This document shows, piece by piece, positions 26,317 to 34,969 of a DNA stretch of 64,000 bases. The position numbers and the translations under genes were made by a program. The DNA lies in the NCBI RefSeq assembly GCF_000559085.1, contig NZ_JALN02000001.1, forward strand, positions 496,001 to 560,000, given 5' to 3'. Within the stretch, counting starts at the first letter, position 1. Each line of letters opens with the position of its first letter. The stretch is from Mycolicibacterium aromaticivorans JS19b1 = JCM 16368. GTDB lineage: Bacteria > Actinomycetota > Actinomycetes > Mycobacteriales > Mycobacteriaceae. The notes under the pieces are model-generated. The model searched no databases. It saw nothing but the letters and a program-made list of their open reading frames with translations, and had not been told where the DNA came from.

Positions 26317-27003
26317 ATGACCGTCGACGTGACCGTGCTGCGGGTATTCACCGATGAAGGTGGCAATTTCGGCAATCCGCTGGGCGTGGTCGACGCGGCA
26401 ACCGTGCCGCCCGGTGACCGCCAGCGCATTGCGACCGAATTAGGTTACAGCGAAACAGTATTCATCGATCTGCCAACCGACGGGTCAACCACCGCGCACG
26501 CCCGCATCTTCACTCCGGCCACGGAATTGCCATTCGCCGGGCACCCCACCGTCGGCGCGGCCTGGTGGCTGCGGGAGTGCGGCGCACCGATTCACACCCT
26601 GCAGGTTCCTGCCGGCATCGTCGGAGTCACCTACGACGACGATCGCACGGTGATCCGGGTTCGGGCCGAGTGGTCGCCGGAGTTCGCCATCCACGACCTG
26701 GACTCGGTGGACGAGCTGCTGGCCGCCGACCCGGACGACTACTCCGACGACGCGGAGCATTACCTCTGGGCGTGGCTGGATCGCGACGCCGGCCACCTCC
26801 GGTCGCGGATGTTCGCCGCCGATCTCGGGGTGCCGGAAGATGAGGCCACCGGATCGGCGGCGGCACGGGTGACCGATTACCTGAGCCGCGACCTGACGAT
26901 CACACAAGGCAAGGGATCGCAGATCTTCACGACGTGGGACGCGCAAGGGTGGGTGCTGATCGCCGGCCGAGTGGTCAGCGACGGTGTGCGACAGCTGGAT
27001 TGA
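26317..27003 (+). CDS. PhzF-family isomerase-like protein (Rv2716 type)
   Basis: This 228-residue protein is of the PhzF / diaminopimelate-epimerase-fold superfamily. Signatures are [16 protein letters not shown] at the N-terminus, the catalytic-type glutamate in GYSETVFI (about residue 47), [16 protein letters not shown], and [16 protein letters not shown] near residue 175. Members isomerise small metabolites; the substrate here is unknown. It is a little shorter than PhzF (278) but both halves of the fold are present. It ends 6 bases before the convergent nrdR stop. Confidence 0.9.
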   Translation: MTVDVTVLRVFTDEGGNFGNPLGVVDAATVPPGDRQRIATELGYSETVFIDLPTDGSTTAHARIFTPATELPFAGHPTVGAAWWLRECGAPIHTLQVPAGIVGVTYDDDRTVIRVRAEWSPEFAIHDLDSVDELLAADPDDYSDDAEHYLWAWLDRDAGHLRSRMFAADLGVPEDEATGSAAARVTDYLSRDLTITQGKGSQIFTTWDAQGWVLIAGRVVSDGVRQLD

Positions 27004-27009
27004 ACTTGC

Positions 27010-27474
27010 TCAGCCCGACGTGCCGACGGACCGGTGGGCGCGCAGCGCCTCGATCTCACGCTCGAAGTCCTCGGCTGAGCTGAACGAGCGGTACACCGAC
27101 GCGAATCGCAGATAGGCGACCTCGTCGAGTTCACGAAGCGGGCCGAGGATGGCGAGTCCGACCTCGTGGCTGGGGATCTCGGGCGAGCCGGCGGCCCGCA
27201 CCGTGTCCTCTACTTGTTGGGCCAGCAGATTGAGCGCGTCGTCGTCGACGTCGCGGCCCTGGCAGGCCCGGCGAACGCCGCTGACGACCTTTTCCCGACT
27301 GAACGGCTCGGTGACGCCGCTGCGCTTCACGACCGCCAGAACCGCGGTCTCCACGGTGGTGAAGCGCCGGCCGCACTCCGGACAGGAGCGGCGACGCCGG
27401 ATGGCCTGGCCCTCGTCGGTCTCGCGGGAATCGACAACACGAGAGTCCGGGTTGCGGCAGAACGGACAGTGCAT
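27010..27474 (-). CDS. nrdR: Ribonucleotide reductase transcriptional repressor NrdR
   Basis: This 154-residue repressor senses ATP/dATP and shuts off ribonucleotide reductase genes. It has the N-terminal zinc ribbon ([27 protein letters not shown]) followed by an ATP-cone ([24 protein letters not shown]). ATG at 27474 starts exactly at the zinc ribbon and GAAGGAG precedes it. It is downstream of chiZ on the same strand. Confidence 0.97.
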   Translation of the reverse strand: MHCPFCRNPDSRVVDSRETDEGQAIRRRRSCPECGRRFTTVETAVLAVVKRSGVTEPFSREKVVSGVRRACQGRDVDDDALNLLAQQVEDTVRAAGSPEIPSHEVGLAILGPLRELDEVAYLRFASVYRSFSSAEDFEREIEALRAHRSVGTSG

Positions 27475-27563
27475 GACCGCTCCTTCGCTCAATGGCCCGA
27501 TACGTCGAACCACTGAGAGCCTACCTGCGCCCTCCGCGGGAGCGGCTGCGGCCAGCACGGCGG

Positions 27564-28046
27564 TCAGCCGATCGGCGCGATCAGCGTCTGCCCGGCGTCC
27601 AGCGACGCCGATTCGAGCTTGTTCAAATCGCGGATGCGCTGCACCACCTGTCCGGCGGGCGCATCCGGCGCGACCCGTCCGGCCAGCTGCTGCAGCGTCT
27701 CCCCCGCCTGGACCTGGACGACGGCGAGCTGGTCCGGCATCCGCTCGGGGGCCGCAGGCGTGGCGCTGAAGTGGCCGACCATACCGAGCCAGAGCGTGAT
27801 CAACGCGGCCACTCCCGCCAGCGCGATCGTGACTGCCGTGCTGACCGGCCTGCGTGTGTGCGACGCCCGCGAGAACGCGACACCCGTGCCCGGGTACCGC
27901 ATCGGCGTGACAGCCGGCCGAGCCGGGTGCGGCCGGTGCGCGCGAACACGGGCCGGACGGCGCCGAGCAGGGGAAACAGGCGCGCCGGCCGTCCGCCGGT
28001 ACACCGGTGCCGAGATGTAAACCTGTCGATCATCGATGACTGTCAC
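27564..28046 (-). CDS. chiZ: LysM-domain cell wall hydrolase ChiZ, SOS-regulated
   Basis: This 160-residue membrane-anchored protein has a basic cytoplasmic N-terminus of about 68 residues, one TM helix ([21 protein letters not shown]) and a C-terminal LysM peptidoglycan-binding domain ([32 protein letters not shown]). The M. tuberculosis homologue Rv2719c is a DNA-damage-induced wall hydrolase that modulates FtsZ/FtsI-dependent division (established knowledge). GTG at 28046 is preceded by AAGGAAGGA. A LexA box lies upstream. Confidence 0.92.
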   Translation of the reverse strand: MTVIDDRQVYISAPVYRRTAGAPVSPARRRPARVRAHRPHPARPAVTPMRYPGTGVAFSRASHTRRPVSTAVTIALAGVAALITLWLGMVGHFSATPAAPERMPDQLAVVQVQAGETLQQLAGRVAPDAPAGQVVQRIRDLNKLESASLDAGQTLIAPIG

Positions 28047-28100
28047 GTCCGTGTCCTTCCTTCAGGGCCGCCCCGGTTCGCTCTTGTGTTCGAAATATAC

Positions 28101-28116
28101 TCGATCATCCGTTCGA
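28101..28116. promoter_or_regulatory. LexA (SOS) box upstream of chiZ
   Basis: TCGATCATCCGTTCGA differs from the mycobacterial consensus TCGAAC-N4-GTTCGA at one base. On the minus strand a TATATT -10-like element directly follows it, so a bound LexA would block chiZ. Confidence 0.75.
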
Positions 28117-28211
28117 AACCCGAACATGTGAGCGAGCGTGTTCGAAGAATAAATCCGGCCACCGACAAGTTCTGCTCCGCCGGCCGCCGAGAACACCGAA
28201 TCGCGACACGG

Positions 28212-28227
28212 TCGAACAAATGTTTGA
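28212..28227. promoter_or_regulatory. LexA (SOS) box upstream of lexA
   Basis: TCGAACAAATGTTTGA differs from TCGAAC-N4-GTTCGA at one base. It overlaps the probable -35 region (TTGAAT at 28224-28229) 17 bases from the -10 TAGATT (28247-28252): autorepression. Confidence 0.85.
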
Positions 28228-28246
28228 ATTTTGACGCGGGCCCGGC

Positions 28247-28252
28247 TAGATT
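28247..28252 (+). promoter_or_regulatory. -10 element of leaderless lexA
   Basis: TAGATT, 7 bases, then the lexA ATG. Confidence 0.6.
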
Positions 28253-28259
28253 CGGCCCC

Positions 28260-28919
28260 ATGAGCGAGCGCAGTGAGACATCCGGGCTGACCGACCGGCA
28301 GCGAACCATCCTCGACGTGATCCGCGCCTCAGTCACCAGCCGCGGCTATCCCCCCAGCATCCGTGAGATCGGCGACGCCGTCGGGCTCACGTCTACGTCA
28401 TCAGTGGCCCACCAGCTGCGCACCCTGGAGCGCAAGGGCTATCTGCGCCGCGATGCCAACCGGCCGCGCGCGGTGGACGTCCGCGCAGCCGACGATGCGG
28501 TGAGCCACGTGCGCACCGAAGTCGCGGGTTCGGACGCGCTGCCCGAGCCGACCTTCGTGCCGGTGCTCGGACGCATCGCCGCAGGCGGCCCGATCCTCGC
28601 CGAGGAAGCCGTCGAGGACGTGTTCCCGCTACCGCGCGAGTTGGTCGGCGACGGGTCGCTGTTCCTGCTCAAGGTCGTCGGTGAGTCCATGATCGACGCG
28701 GCGATCTGCGATGGCGACTGGGTCGTGGTCCGTCAGCAGAACGTAGCCGACAACGGCGATATCGTCGCGGCGATGATCGACGGCGAGGCAACGGTGAAGA
28801 CGTTCAAGCGCACCAGCGGCCAGGTCTGGCTGATGCCGCACAACCCAGCGTTCGACCCCATTCCCGGTAACGACGCCGCGATCCTCGGCAAGGTCGTCAC
28901 CGTTCTCCGCAAGGTCTAG
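28260..28919 (+). CDS. lexA: SOS repressor LexA
   Basis: This 219-residue repressor of DNA-damage genes self-cleaves when RecA filaments form. It has an N-terminal winged helix ([33 protein letters not shown]), the Ala-Gly cleavage site in GRIAAGGPI, the catalytic Ser in [11 protein letters not shown] and the catalytic Lys in [11 protein letters not shown] at 28260 fits a leaderless transcript. It is divergent from chiZ with a LexA box facing each gene. Confidence 0.97.
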   Translation: MSERSETSGLTDRQRTILDVIRASVTSRGYPPSIREIGDAVGLTSTSSVAHQLRTLERKGYLRRDANRPRAVDVRAADDAVSHVRTEVAGSDALPEPTFVPVLGRIAAGGPILAEEAVEDVFPLPRELVGDGSLFLLKVVGESMIDAAICDGDWVVVRQQNVADNGDIVAAMIDGEATVKTFKRTSGQVWLMPHNPAFDPIPGNDAAILGKVVTVLRKV

Positions 28920-28936
28920 CGGAGGGGGCGAAAGCC

Positions 28937-31060
28937 TCACTCCGCCTTGTGGAAGCCGTTCGCCTGCGCGAGTTCCTCACTGGCGAACCACACTTCGGGC
29001 ACGGTGTGGTCGTACAGCGCCGAGTCCGGGGTGTAGTACAGCCCCGAATGTGTGTTGGCCTTGACCACGTAGCCCTCTGGCGCCTGATACGGATCCGAGA
29101 GCGGCAGGTGGATAGCCGGACGATTGGCTGCGGCTTCGGCATGCACGTCGGACTGCAGGACTTCCGCCGGCTGCGTGGAGTCTTCTTCCTCGACGTCGAC
29201 GACGTCGGACTCGACGATCTCCTCCGGTGCCGGCTCGGGCTCCGGGGCGGGCTCGGGCTCGGCAGCGCGACGTCGCCGTGGCGTGCCGAGCTCTCCCATA
29301 TCGAGTCGCCACATCGATTGCGACTCACCAAGATTCACCGCCGCATGGCGGCCTGAATCACTTGACTCGTCGTCGATGTCCTCGATCTCGGCGTACTCGA
29401 GTTCCGCAGGCACCTCGTCGGCCGCACCTGCCTCGTACCCACCGGTTTCGGCGGCCTCGGCGGGGATGCGGGTTGGCGTGGTGTCGATGGAGTCCTGGTC
29501 GCCATCGAACACATCCTCGGGTCCGGGCTGCGACTTCTCGTCTTCTGTGGGCGCCCAGCCGAAGCCCGGCGCAGCGGCGACCTGCGGAACGCCGCCGTCG
29601 GGGTACGTCGAGAAGCGCGAGGCGGCCGCGGCGTCAGCCTCACCGGCGACCTCACTGGGCCAGTGATCGTCGTCGTCGTAGTCCGAGTCGTCGAAGTCGT
29701 CGTCGATCTCCTCGCCGCCGCTGCGGCGGCGCTGCAGCCACAGCACGCCCAGGCCGATCACGGCCAGCAGCAACAGCACCGGGACGATGATCAGCAGCCA
29801 CCACCAGTGGAAGGCGAAACCGTTGCCGGACTTGGCCCCCGCGGGGCCGGCCGGCCCGGCGGCCGGAACCTGAACGCCGGACAGCGAACCCGCGAGCTCC
29901 GGCGGTTTGGTGGTGAAGGTGTTGCTGGCCTTGTTCCAGGAGATTTCGCCGCCGCTGAACTTCTGCGTCACGGTGTCGCCGCTGATGCTCTGCTCGCCGG
30001 TCGGTACACCGAGCTTGCCGGTCGCGCCGCCCAGCTTGGCCCAGGCGGCGTTGATTGCGCCGCGCACCACGATGGCGCCGTTGTCGGGCGTCCAGAAGAT
30101 CACCGGTTTGTCGGCGGCACCGAAGGTGCTGACCCGGCTGTTGGGCGCGCCGCCGTCGGCTTCGGTCCCGGTCGGCCAGCCCAGGTCGCCGGTCGGCCCG
30201 CCCTGCGCCTCGTACTTGGCCAGGATCGCGCCCGTCACCGCATGCGCGCCGGTGGCCGGTGAGTAGAAGATCTTGCCGCCCGCGTAATCCTGGGTGGCGC
30301 CGTCGGTGCCGAGGGCCTGCTGCGGTCCTTGGCGGGCACCGAGCGGTCCCGCCAGCCCCCCGGCGGCCCGCCACGCCTGGTTGATCACCGTCGTCGCGTC
30401 GGTGGGCACCTCGACGCCGGCCACGTTGGCTGCGAGCTCGGGTGGCACGGTGGTGAACGTCTTCGCGGCCGTGTCATAGGAGATCTCGCCACCGGTGAAC
30501 TTCTGGCTGATCACAGTGCCGTTGAACGTCTCGTCCTCGGTGGGGACGCCCATCGTGCCCGCCGAGCCGCCGAGCTTGTCCCACGCGGCGTTGATCGCGC
30601 CGCGTACCACCCACGCGCCGGTGGCCGGTGTCCAGAAGATGGCCGGTTTGTCGCTGGCACTGAACGTGCTGACCAGGCTGTCGGGCCCCACCAGACCCGC
30701 GACCGCGTCGATGGTGGGGAATCCGAGGTCGCTGTCGGCTGCACCGCCGAGCGCCTGGTACTTGTCCAGGACCGCCCCGAAGAGCAGGTGGGCGCCGGTG
30801 GCCGGGGTGAAGAAGATCTTGCCGCCGCTGAAGTTCTGGGCGAATCCGTCGCCGACGGCGTAGACGTCGCCGTCCTTGGTGCCCACTGGAGAACCATCGC
30901 CGCCCGCGGTCTGCCACGCCTGATTGATGGCGTCCCCCGCGTCGGTTTCGGGGCTCGCGATCGCCCCGGGCGCCCACAGCAGCGCGGCCGCAGCCGTCGC
31001 GAAGACGCCGAGCGCCATCCGCCCGACGCCTCTACTGAGACGACTTCCAAGCCTGGTCAT
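28937..31060 (-). CDS. LGFP-repeat envelope protein with cytoplasmic acidic tail (Rv2721c type)
   Basis: This 707-residue protein has a signal peptide (residues 1-35), then an extracellular region of repeated LGFP-type units (SDLGFPTIDAV, GTMGVPTEDE, GDLGWPTGTEA, GKLGVPTGEQ) with matching GGKIFFTPATGAH segments, up to about residue 410. A TM helix (WWWLLIIVPVLLLLAVIGLGVLWL) at about 413-440 is followed by a 260-residue acidic, Pro/Glu-rich tail. LGFP repeats are thought to bind the wall arabinogalactan (family knowledge). The last 45 residues (VKANTHSGLYYTP, EVWFASEELAQANGF) resemble the small 'sunset' module seen at the ends of other actinobacterial proteins. Confidence 0.9.
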   Translation of the reverse strand: MTRLGSRLSRGVGRMALGVFATAAAALLWAPGAIASPETDAGDAINQAWQTAGGDGSPVGTKDGDVYAVGDGFAQNFSGGKIFFTPATGAHLLFGAVLDKYQALGGAADSDLGFPTIDAVAGLVGPDSLVSTFSASDKPAIFWTPATGAWVVRGAINAAWDKLGGSAGTMGVPTEDETFNGTVISQKFTGGEISYDTAAKTFTTVPPELAANVAGVEVPTDATTVINQAWRAAGGLAGPLGARQGPQQALGTDGATQDYAGGKIFYSPATGAHAVTGAILAKYEAQGGPTGDLGWPTGTEADGGAPNSRVSTFGAADKPVIFWTPDNGAIVVRGAINAAWAKLGGATGKLGVPTGEQSISGDTVTQKFSGGEISWNKASNTFTTKPPELAGSLSGVQVPAAGPAGPAGAKSGNGFAFHWWWLLIIVPVLLLLAVIGLGVLWLQRRRSGGEEIDDDFDDSDYDDDDHWPSEVAGEADAAAASRFSTYPDGGVPQVAAAPGFGWAPTEDEKSQPGPEDVFDGDQDSIDTTPTRIPAEAAETGGYEAGAADEVPAELEYAEIEDIDDESSDSGRHAAVNLGESQSMWRLDMGELGTPRRRRAAEPEPAPEPEPAPEEIVESDVVDVEEEDSTQPAEVLQSDVHAEAAANRPAIHLPLSDPYQAPEGYVVKANTHSGLYYTPDSALYDHTVPEVWFASEELAQANGFHKAE

Positions 31061-31266
31061 GCACTCTCCCCGCAGTGTCGGTCAAGATGCTTCCCCTCAT
31101 CCTCCGTGTCAACTGTGCTTGAGCACCTCACGACACGCGGCGTTTCTACGAGATAACCGGTGCGTTGACGGGGGAAAACACCCTAAATTCCCAGGACAAA
31201 CCGGGGCGCATCACCAGCGCCCGCCGCTTCGACAGCCGAGCGACGGAGAACCAAACCGCAGTTCAG

Positions 31267-31280
31267 CCCCGCTTGCGGGG
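31267..31280 (-). terminator. Short hairpin after fadE20
   Basis: CCCCGC (31267-31272), TT, GCGGGG (31275-31280) directly abuts the fadE20 stop. The stem is 6 bp of pure GC with no U-tract. Confidence 0.4.
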
Positions 31281-32453
31281 TCAGACGCCCAGGCTGCGGC
31301 CGATGATCTCCTTCATGATCTCGGTGGTGCCGCCGTAAATCGTCTGAACGCGGGCGTCCAGGTAGGCCTTGGCCACCGGATATTCGCGCATATAGCCGTA
31401 ACCGCCGTGCAACTGCAGGCAGCGGTCGACGAGATGGACCTGCTTCTCGGCCGCGTACCACTTGGCCATCGAGGCCTGCTCGGCGGTGAGCTTGCCGTCG
31501 AGGTGCAACCGGATGAACTCGTCGACCATGATGCGGACGGCGGTCGCTTCGGTGGCCAACTCGGCCAGCAGGAAGCGGCTGTTCTGCTGGCTGCCGATCG
31601 GCTTGCCGAATGCCTTGCGCTCCTTGGTGTACTGCAGAGTCTGCTCGAGAACGCTCTCCATGGCGGCAGCCGCCATCACCGCGATGTTCAGGCGCTCCTG
31701 CGGCAGGTTCTGCATCAAGTAGATGAAGCCCTGACCCTCTTCGCCGAGAAGGTTCTCGACAGGGACCTTGACATCGGTGAAGGACAGTTCGGCCGTGTCC
31801 TGCGCGTCCAGGCCGATCTTGTCGAGGTGGCGGCCACGCTCGAAGCCCTCCATACCGCGCTCGACGACCAACAGCGAGAACCCCAGCGCGCCCTTCTCGG
31901 GGTCGGTCTGAGCCACCACGATCACCAGATCGGAGTTGATGCCGTTGGTGATGAACGTCTTCGAGCCGTTGAGCACGTAGTGATCACCTTGCTTGACCGC
32001 GCGGGTCTTGATGCCCTGCAGGTCGCTACCGGTGCCGGGCTCGGTCATCGCGATCGCGGTGATGTACTCGCCACTGCAGAACTTGGGCAGCCAGCGCTGC
32101 TTCTGCTCCTCGGTGGTCAACTCCAGCAGGTACGGCGCGACAACATCGTTGTGCAGGCCGAATCCGAGGCCGCTGTAGCGGGCCGCCGCGGTCTCCTCGG
32201 TCAGGATGACGTTGTAGCGGAAGTCCGCGTTGCCCCCGCCGCCGAACTCCTCCGGCACGGCCATTCCGAGGAAGCCCTGCTTGCCGGCCTCCAGCCAGAC
32301 CCCGCGATCGACGATCTTGTCCTTCTCCCATTGGTCGTGGAACGGGGCGACGTGCCGCTCCAGGAACGACCGGTAGGCCTCGCGGAACAGGTCGTGCTCG
32401 GGCTCGAACAAGGTCCGCTCGTACTTGACGGTTGCGTTCTTCTCGACAGCCAT
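31281..32453 (-). CDS. fadE20: Acyl-CoA dehydrogenase FadE20
   Basis: This 390-residue FAD enzyme dehydrogenates an acyl-CoA thioester. It shows the three-domain ACAD pattern: N-terminal helices, the middle beta domain (AIAMTEPGTGSDLQGIKTRA) and the C-terminal helical domain with QLHGGYGYMREYPVAKAYLDARVQTIYGGTTEIMKEIIGR. The catalytic glutamate position is not assigned here. ATG at 32453 has GGAGG upstream. A perfect inverted repeat overlaps the promoter -10, so a TetR-type repressor probably controls it. Confidence 0.94.
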   Translation of the reverse strand: MAVEKNATVKYERTLFEPEHDLFREAYRSFLERHVAPFHDQWEKDKIVDRGVWLEAGKQGFLGMAVPEEFGGGGNADFRYNVILTEETAAARYSGLGFGLHNDVVAPYLLELTTEEQKQRWLPKFCSGEYITAIAMTEPGTGSDLQGIKTRAVKQGDHYVLNGSKTFITNGINSDLVIVVAQTDPEKGALGFSLLVVERGMEGFERGRHLDKIGLDAQDTAELSFTDVKVPVENLLGEEGQGFIYLMQNLPQERLNIAVMAAAAMESVLEQTLQYTKERKAFGKPIGSQQNSRFLLAELATEATAVRIMVDEFIRLHLDGKLTAEQASMAKWYAAEKQVHLVDRCLQLHGGYGYMREYPVAKAYLDARVQTIYGGTTEIMKEIIGRSLGV

Positions 32454-32491
32454 GACTAACCTCCGGACGGCGCTGTGGGTGTGCAAACGAG

Positions 32492-32517
32492 GATAACCAA
32501 CCGGATGGTTGGTTATC
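32492..32517. promoter_or_regulatory. Perfect inverted repeat (TetR-type operator) between fadE20 and the molybdoenzyme gene
   Basis: Arm GATAACCAACC (32492-32502), 4-base centre GGAT, arm GGTTGGTTATC (32507-32517); both 11-base arms match perfectly. On the minus strand the candidate fadE20 -10 TATCCT overlaps the outer end of the repeat. Confidence 0.7.
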
Positions 32518-32578
32518 ACGGTGGGCCTGCGCTGCGACGGGCGGATTCGCCAAAGTCGCTGGTGGAAGGTCCGCCGAT

Positions 32579-32584
32579 TAGACT
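32579..32584 (+). promoter_or_regulatory. -10 element of leaderless molybdoenzyme gene
   Basis: TAGACT, 6 bases, then the GTG at 32591. Confidence 0.55.
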
Positions 32585-32590
32585 CCTGGG

Positions 32591-34873
32591 GTGTCCGACG
32601 CCCGCAGCAGCCTCGCCCACTGGGGAGCGTTTCGCGCCGACGTCGCCGACGGCGACATCGTCGCGGTCACCCCCTTTCCCGGCGATACCGACCCGTCTCC
32701 CCTGCTCGGCAACCTGCCCGGGTCGCTACGACATTCCTCGCGCATCGCCACACCTGCGGTCCGCCGCGGATGGCTGCTCGACGGGCCCGGGCCGAGCAGC
32801 GCCCGCGGCGCCGACGAGTTCGTCGCGCTGGACTGGGAGGAGCTGACGGAGCTTCTCGCCGGCGAACTGCGCCGGGTGGTCGACACCTACGGCAACCAGG
32901 CCATCTACGGCGGGTCCTACGGCTGGGCGAGCGCGGGGCGATTCCACCACGCCCAGAGCCAGGTCCACCGATTTCTGAAACTGCTTGGCGGATATACCTT
33001 CTCGCGGCACTCGTACAGCCTGGGCGCCACCGGCGTGATAATGCCGCGGGTGGTCGGCACCCATGACGACCTGTTCAAGCGGTCCACCGAATGGAACGTC
33101 ATCGTCGAACACACCGAGCTGATGGTGTGCTTCGGCGGGGTGAACCTGAAGAACACCGGGATCAACCACGGGGGGACCACCGGGCACCCGGCCCGCGACG
33201 CTCTGCACCGGTTCCGGGCCAACGGCGGGAAGATCATCTCGATCAGCCCGCTGCGCAGCGACGTCGACGGCGAGTGCGACTGGCTGCCGGCCGTCCCCGG
33301 AACCGACGTGGCGATCATGCTGGCACTCGCCTATGTGCTGGCCACCGCGAACCTCGCCGACCGCGAGTTCCTCGACACCTACTGCACCGGCTACGAGCAG
33401 TTCGAGCGGTATCTGCTCGGCACCGAGGACGGTGTGCCGAAATCGCCGCAGTGGGCCGCCGAGATCTGCGGCATCGACGCCGCGATCCTCACCGAGCTGG
33501 CCACGACGATGGCCAGCCGGCGCACGATCGTCACCGTCAGCTGGTCACTGCAACGCGTCCGGCACGGCGAGCAGGCGCCGTGGATGGGGCTGACACTGGC
33601 GGCCATGCTCGGCCAGATCGGCCTCCCCGGAGGCGGATTCGGCCACGGGTACGGCTCGATGAACGAACCCGGCCTGCCGCCGCTGCGATACCGGCTGCCG
33701 ACGCTGCCGCAGGGGGTCAACCCGGTCCGCACATTCATCCCTGTCGCGGCCGTCAGCGATATGTTGCTGCACCCCGGTGAGACGTTCACCTACAACGGCC
33801 GCACCTTGACTTATCCCGACATCAAATGCGTGTACTGGGCCGGCGGCAATCCCTTTCACCACCATCAGAACCTGTCCCGGCTGCGTCGCGCGCTGGGTCG
33901 CGTCGACACCGTGGTGGTGCACGAGCCGTACTGGACTGCAATGGCACGGCACGCCGACATTGTCGTGCCGTCCACCACCGCGTTCGAACGTGACGACTAT
34001 TCCGGGTCGCGAAACGACCCCCTGCTGGTGGCGATGCCTGCGCTGGCTCGGCCCTACGCACGCTCGCGGGACGACTACACCACCTTTGCCTCGCTCGCCG
34101 AGCGCTTGGGCTTCGGCGAGCAGTTCACCGAAGGCCGCACCGCCCGGCAGTGGCTGGAGCACATGTACGAAAAGTGGTCGGAAGAAATCGATTTCGCGGT
34201 CCCCGGCTTCGATCAATTCTGGGCCGACGGGATGCTGCGGCTTCCGGTGGAGACGGGACTGACTCTGCTGGCCGACTTTCGCGCCGACCCGGCGCGGCAC
34301 GCGTTGGCCACCCCCAGCGGCAAGATCGAGATCTTTTCCGACGACATCGCGCGTTTCGACTATCCGGACTGCGCCGGTCACCCGCGCTGGTATGAACCCG
34401 TCGAGTGGCTGGGCGGCGAACGCGCCCAACGCTTTCCGCTTCACCTGATCGCCAACCAACCGGCCACCCGGCTGCACGGCCAGCTCGACGGCGGTCCGGT
34501 CAGCCAGAATGCCAAAGTCCAGGGCCGCGAACCGATCCGGATGCATCCGTCCGACGCCGCGCAGCGCGGGCTGTCCGGCGGCGATGTGGTGCGGGTGTTC
34601 AACGACCGCGGATCGTGCCTGGCGGGGGTGGTCATCGACGAGGCGCTGAGGCCCCAGGTGGTGCAATTGTCCACCGGGGCTTGGTACGACCCGCTGGATC
34701 CCTCGGACCCGGATTCGATGTGCGTGCACGGCAACCCCAACGTGCTGACCGACGACGTCGGCACCTCGTCGCTGGCCCGCGGCTGCACCGGCGCTGCAGT
34801 GCTGGTGCAGATCGAGAAGTTCGACGGGCCGCTGCCGCCGGTGCGGGCGCACCGACCCCCGGTCATCCGATAA
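32591..34873 (+). CDS. Molybdopterin oxidoreductase of the biotin/methionine sulfoxide reductase (BisC/TorZ) type
   Basis: This 760-residue enzyme belongs to the DMSO reductase family. There is no N-terminal Fe-S cysteine motif and no twin-arginine signal, so it is a cytoplasmic single-cofactor enzyme like BisC. IYGGSYGWASAGRFHHAQSQ near residue 110 holds the Ser (SYGW) that ligates molybdenum in this subfamily. Later cofactor-binding regions include LGQIGLPGGGFGHGYGSMNEPG and LIANQPATRLHGQLDGGPVS. It probably reduces a sulfoxide or N-oxide. No cofactor or electron-transfer gene is adjacent. It is not at this locus in M. tuberculosis. Confidence 0.88.
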   Translation: MSDARSSLAHWGAFRADVADGDIVAVTPFPGDTDPSPLLGNLPGSLRHSSRIATPAVRRGWLLDGPGPSSARGADEFVALDWEELTELLAGELRRVVDTYGNQAIYGGSYGWASAGRFHHAQSQVHRFLKLLGGYTFSRHSYSLGATGVIMPRVVGTHDDLFKRSTEWNVIVEHTELMVCFGGVNLKNTGINHGGTTGHPARDALHRFRANGGKIISISPLRSDVDGECDWLPAVPGTDVAIMLALAYVLATANLADREFLDTYCTGYEQFERYLLGTEDGVPKSPQWAAEICGIDAAILTELATTMASRRTIVTVSWSLQRVRHGEQAPWMGLTLAAMLGQIGLPGGGFGHGYGSMNEPGLPPLRYRLPTLPQGVNPVRTFIPVAAVSDMLLHPGETFTYNGRTLTYPDIKCVYWAGGNPFHHHQNLSRLRRALGRVDTVVVHEPYWTAMARHADIVVPSTTAFERDDYSGSRNDPLLVAMPALARPYARSRDDYTTFASLAERLGFGEQFTEGRTARQWLEHMYEKWSEEIDFAVPGFDQFWADGMLRLPVETGLTLLADFRADPARHALATPSGKIEIFSDDIARFDYPDCAGHPRWYEPVEWLGGERAQRFPLHLIANQPATRLHGQLDGGPVSQNAKVQGREPIRMHPSDAAQRGLSGGDVVRVFNDRGSCLAGVVIDEALRPQVVQLSTGAWYDPLDPSDPDSMCVHGNPNVLTDDVGTSSLARGCTGAAVLVQIEKFDGPLPPVRAHRPPVIR

Positions 34874-34969
34874 CTGGTTTTCTCAGCTTTTTCTCACATT
34901 CGACGTACGACGTAAGTCCGCTCATGCCATCATCACAGCAATCTCGAAATCGATGAGGAAAGTTTGCTG

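Noticed and set aside
28081..28105. A possible third LexA box beginning TCGAAATATAC
   Set aside because: Only the left half matches the consensus; the right half does not form the inverted arm.
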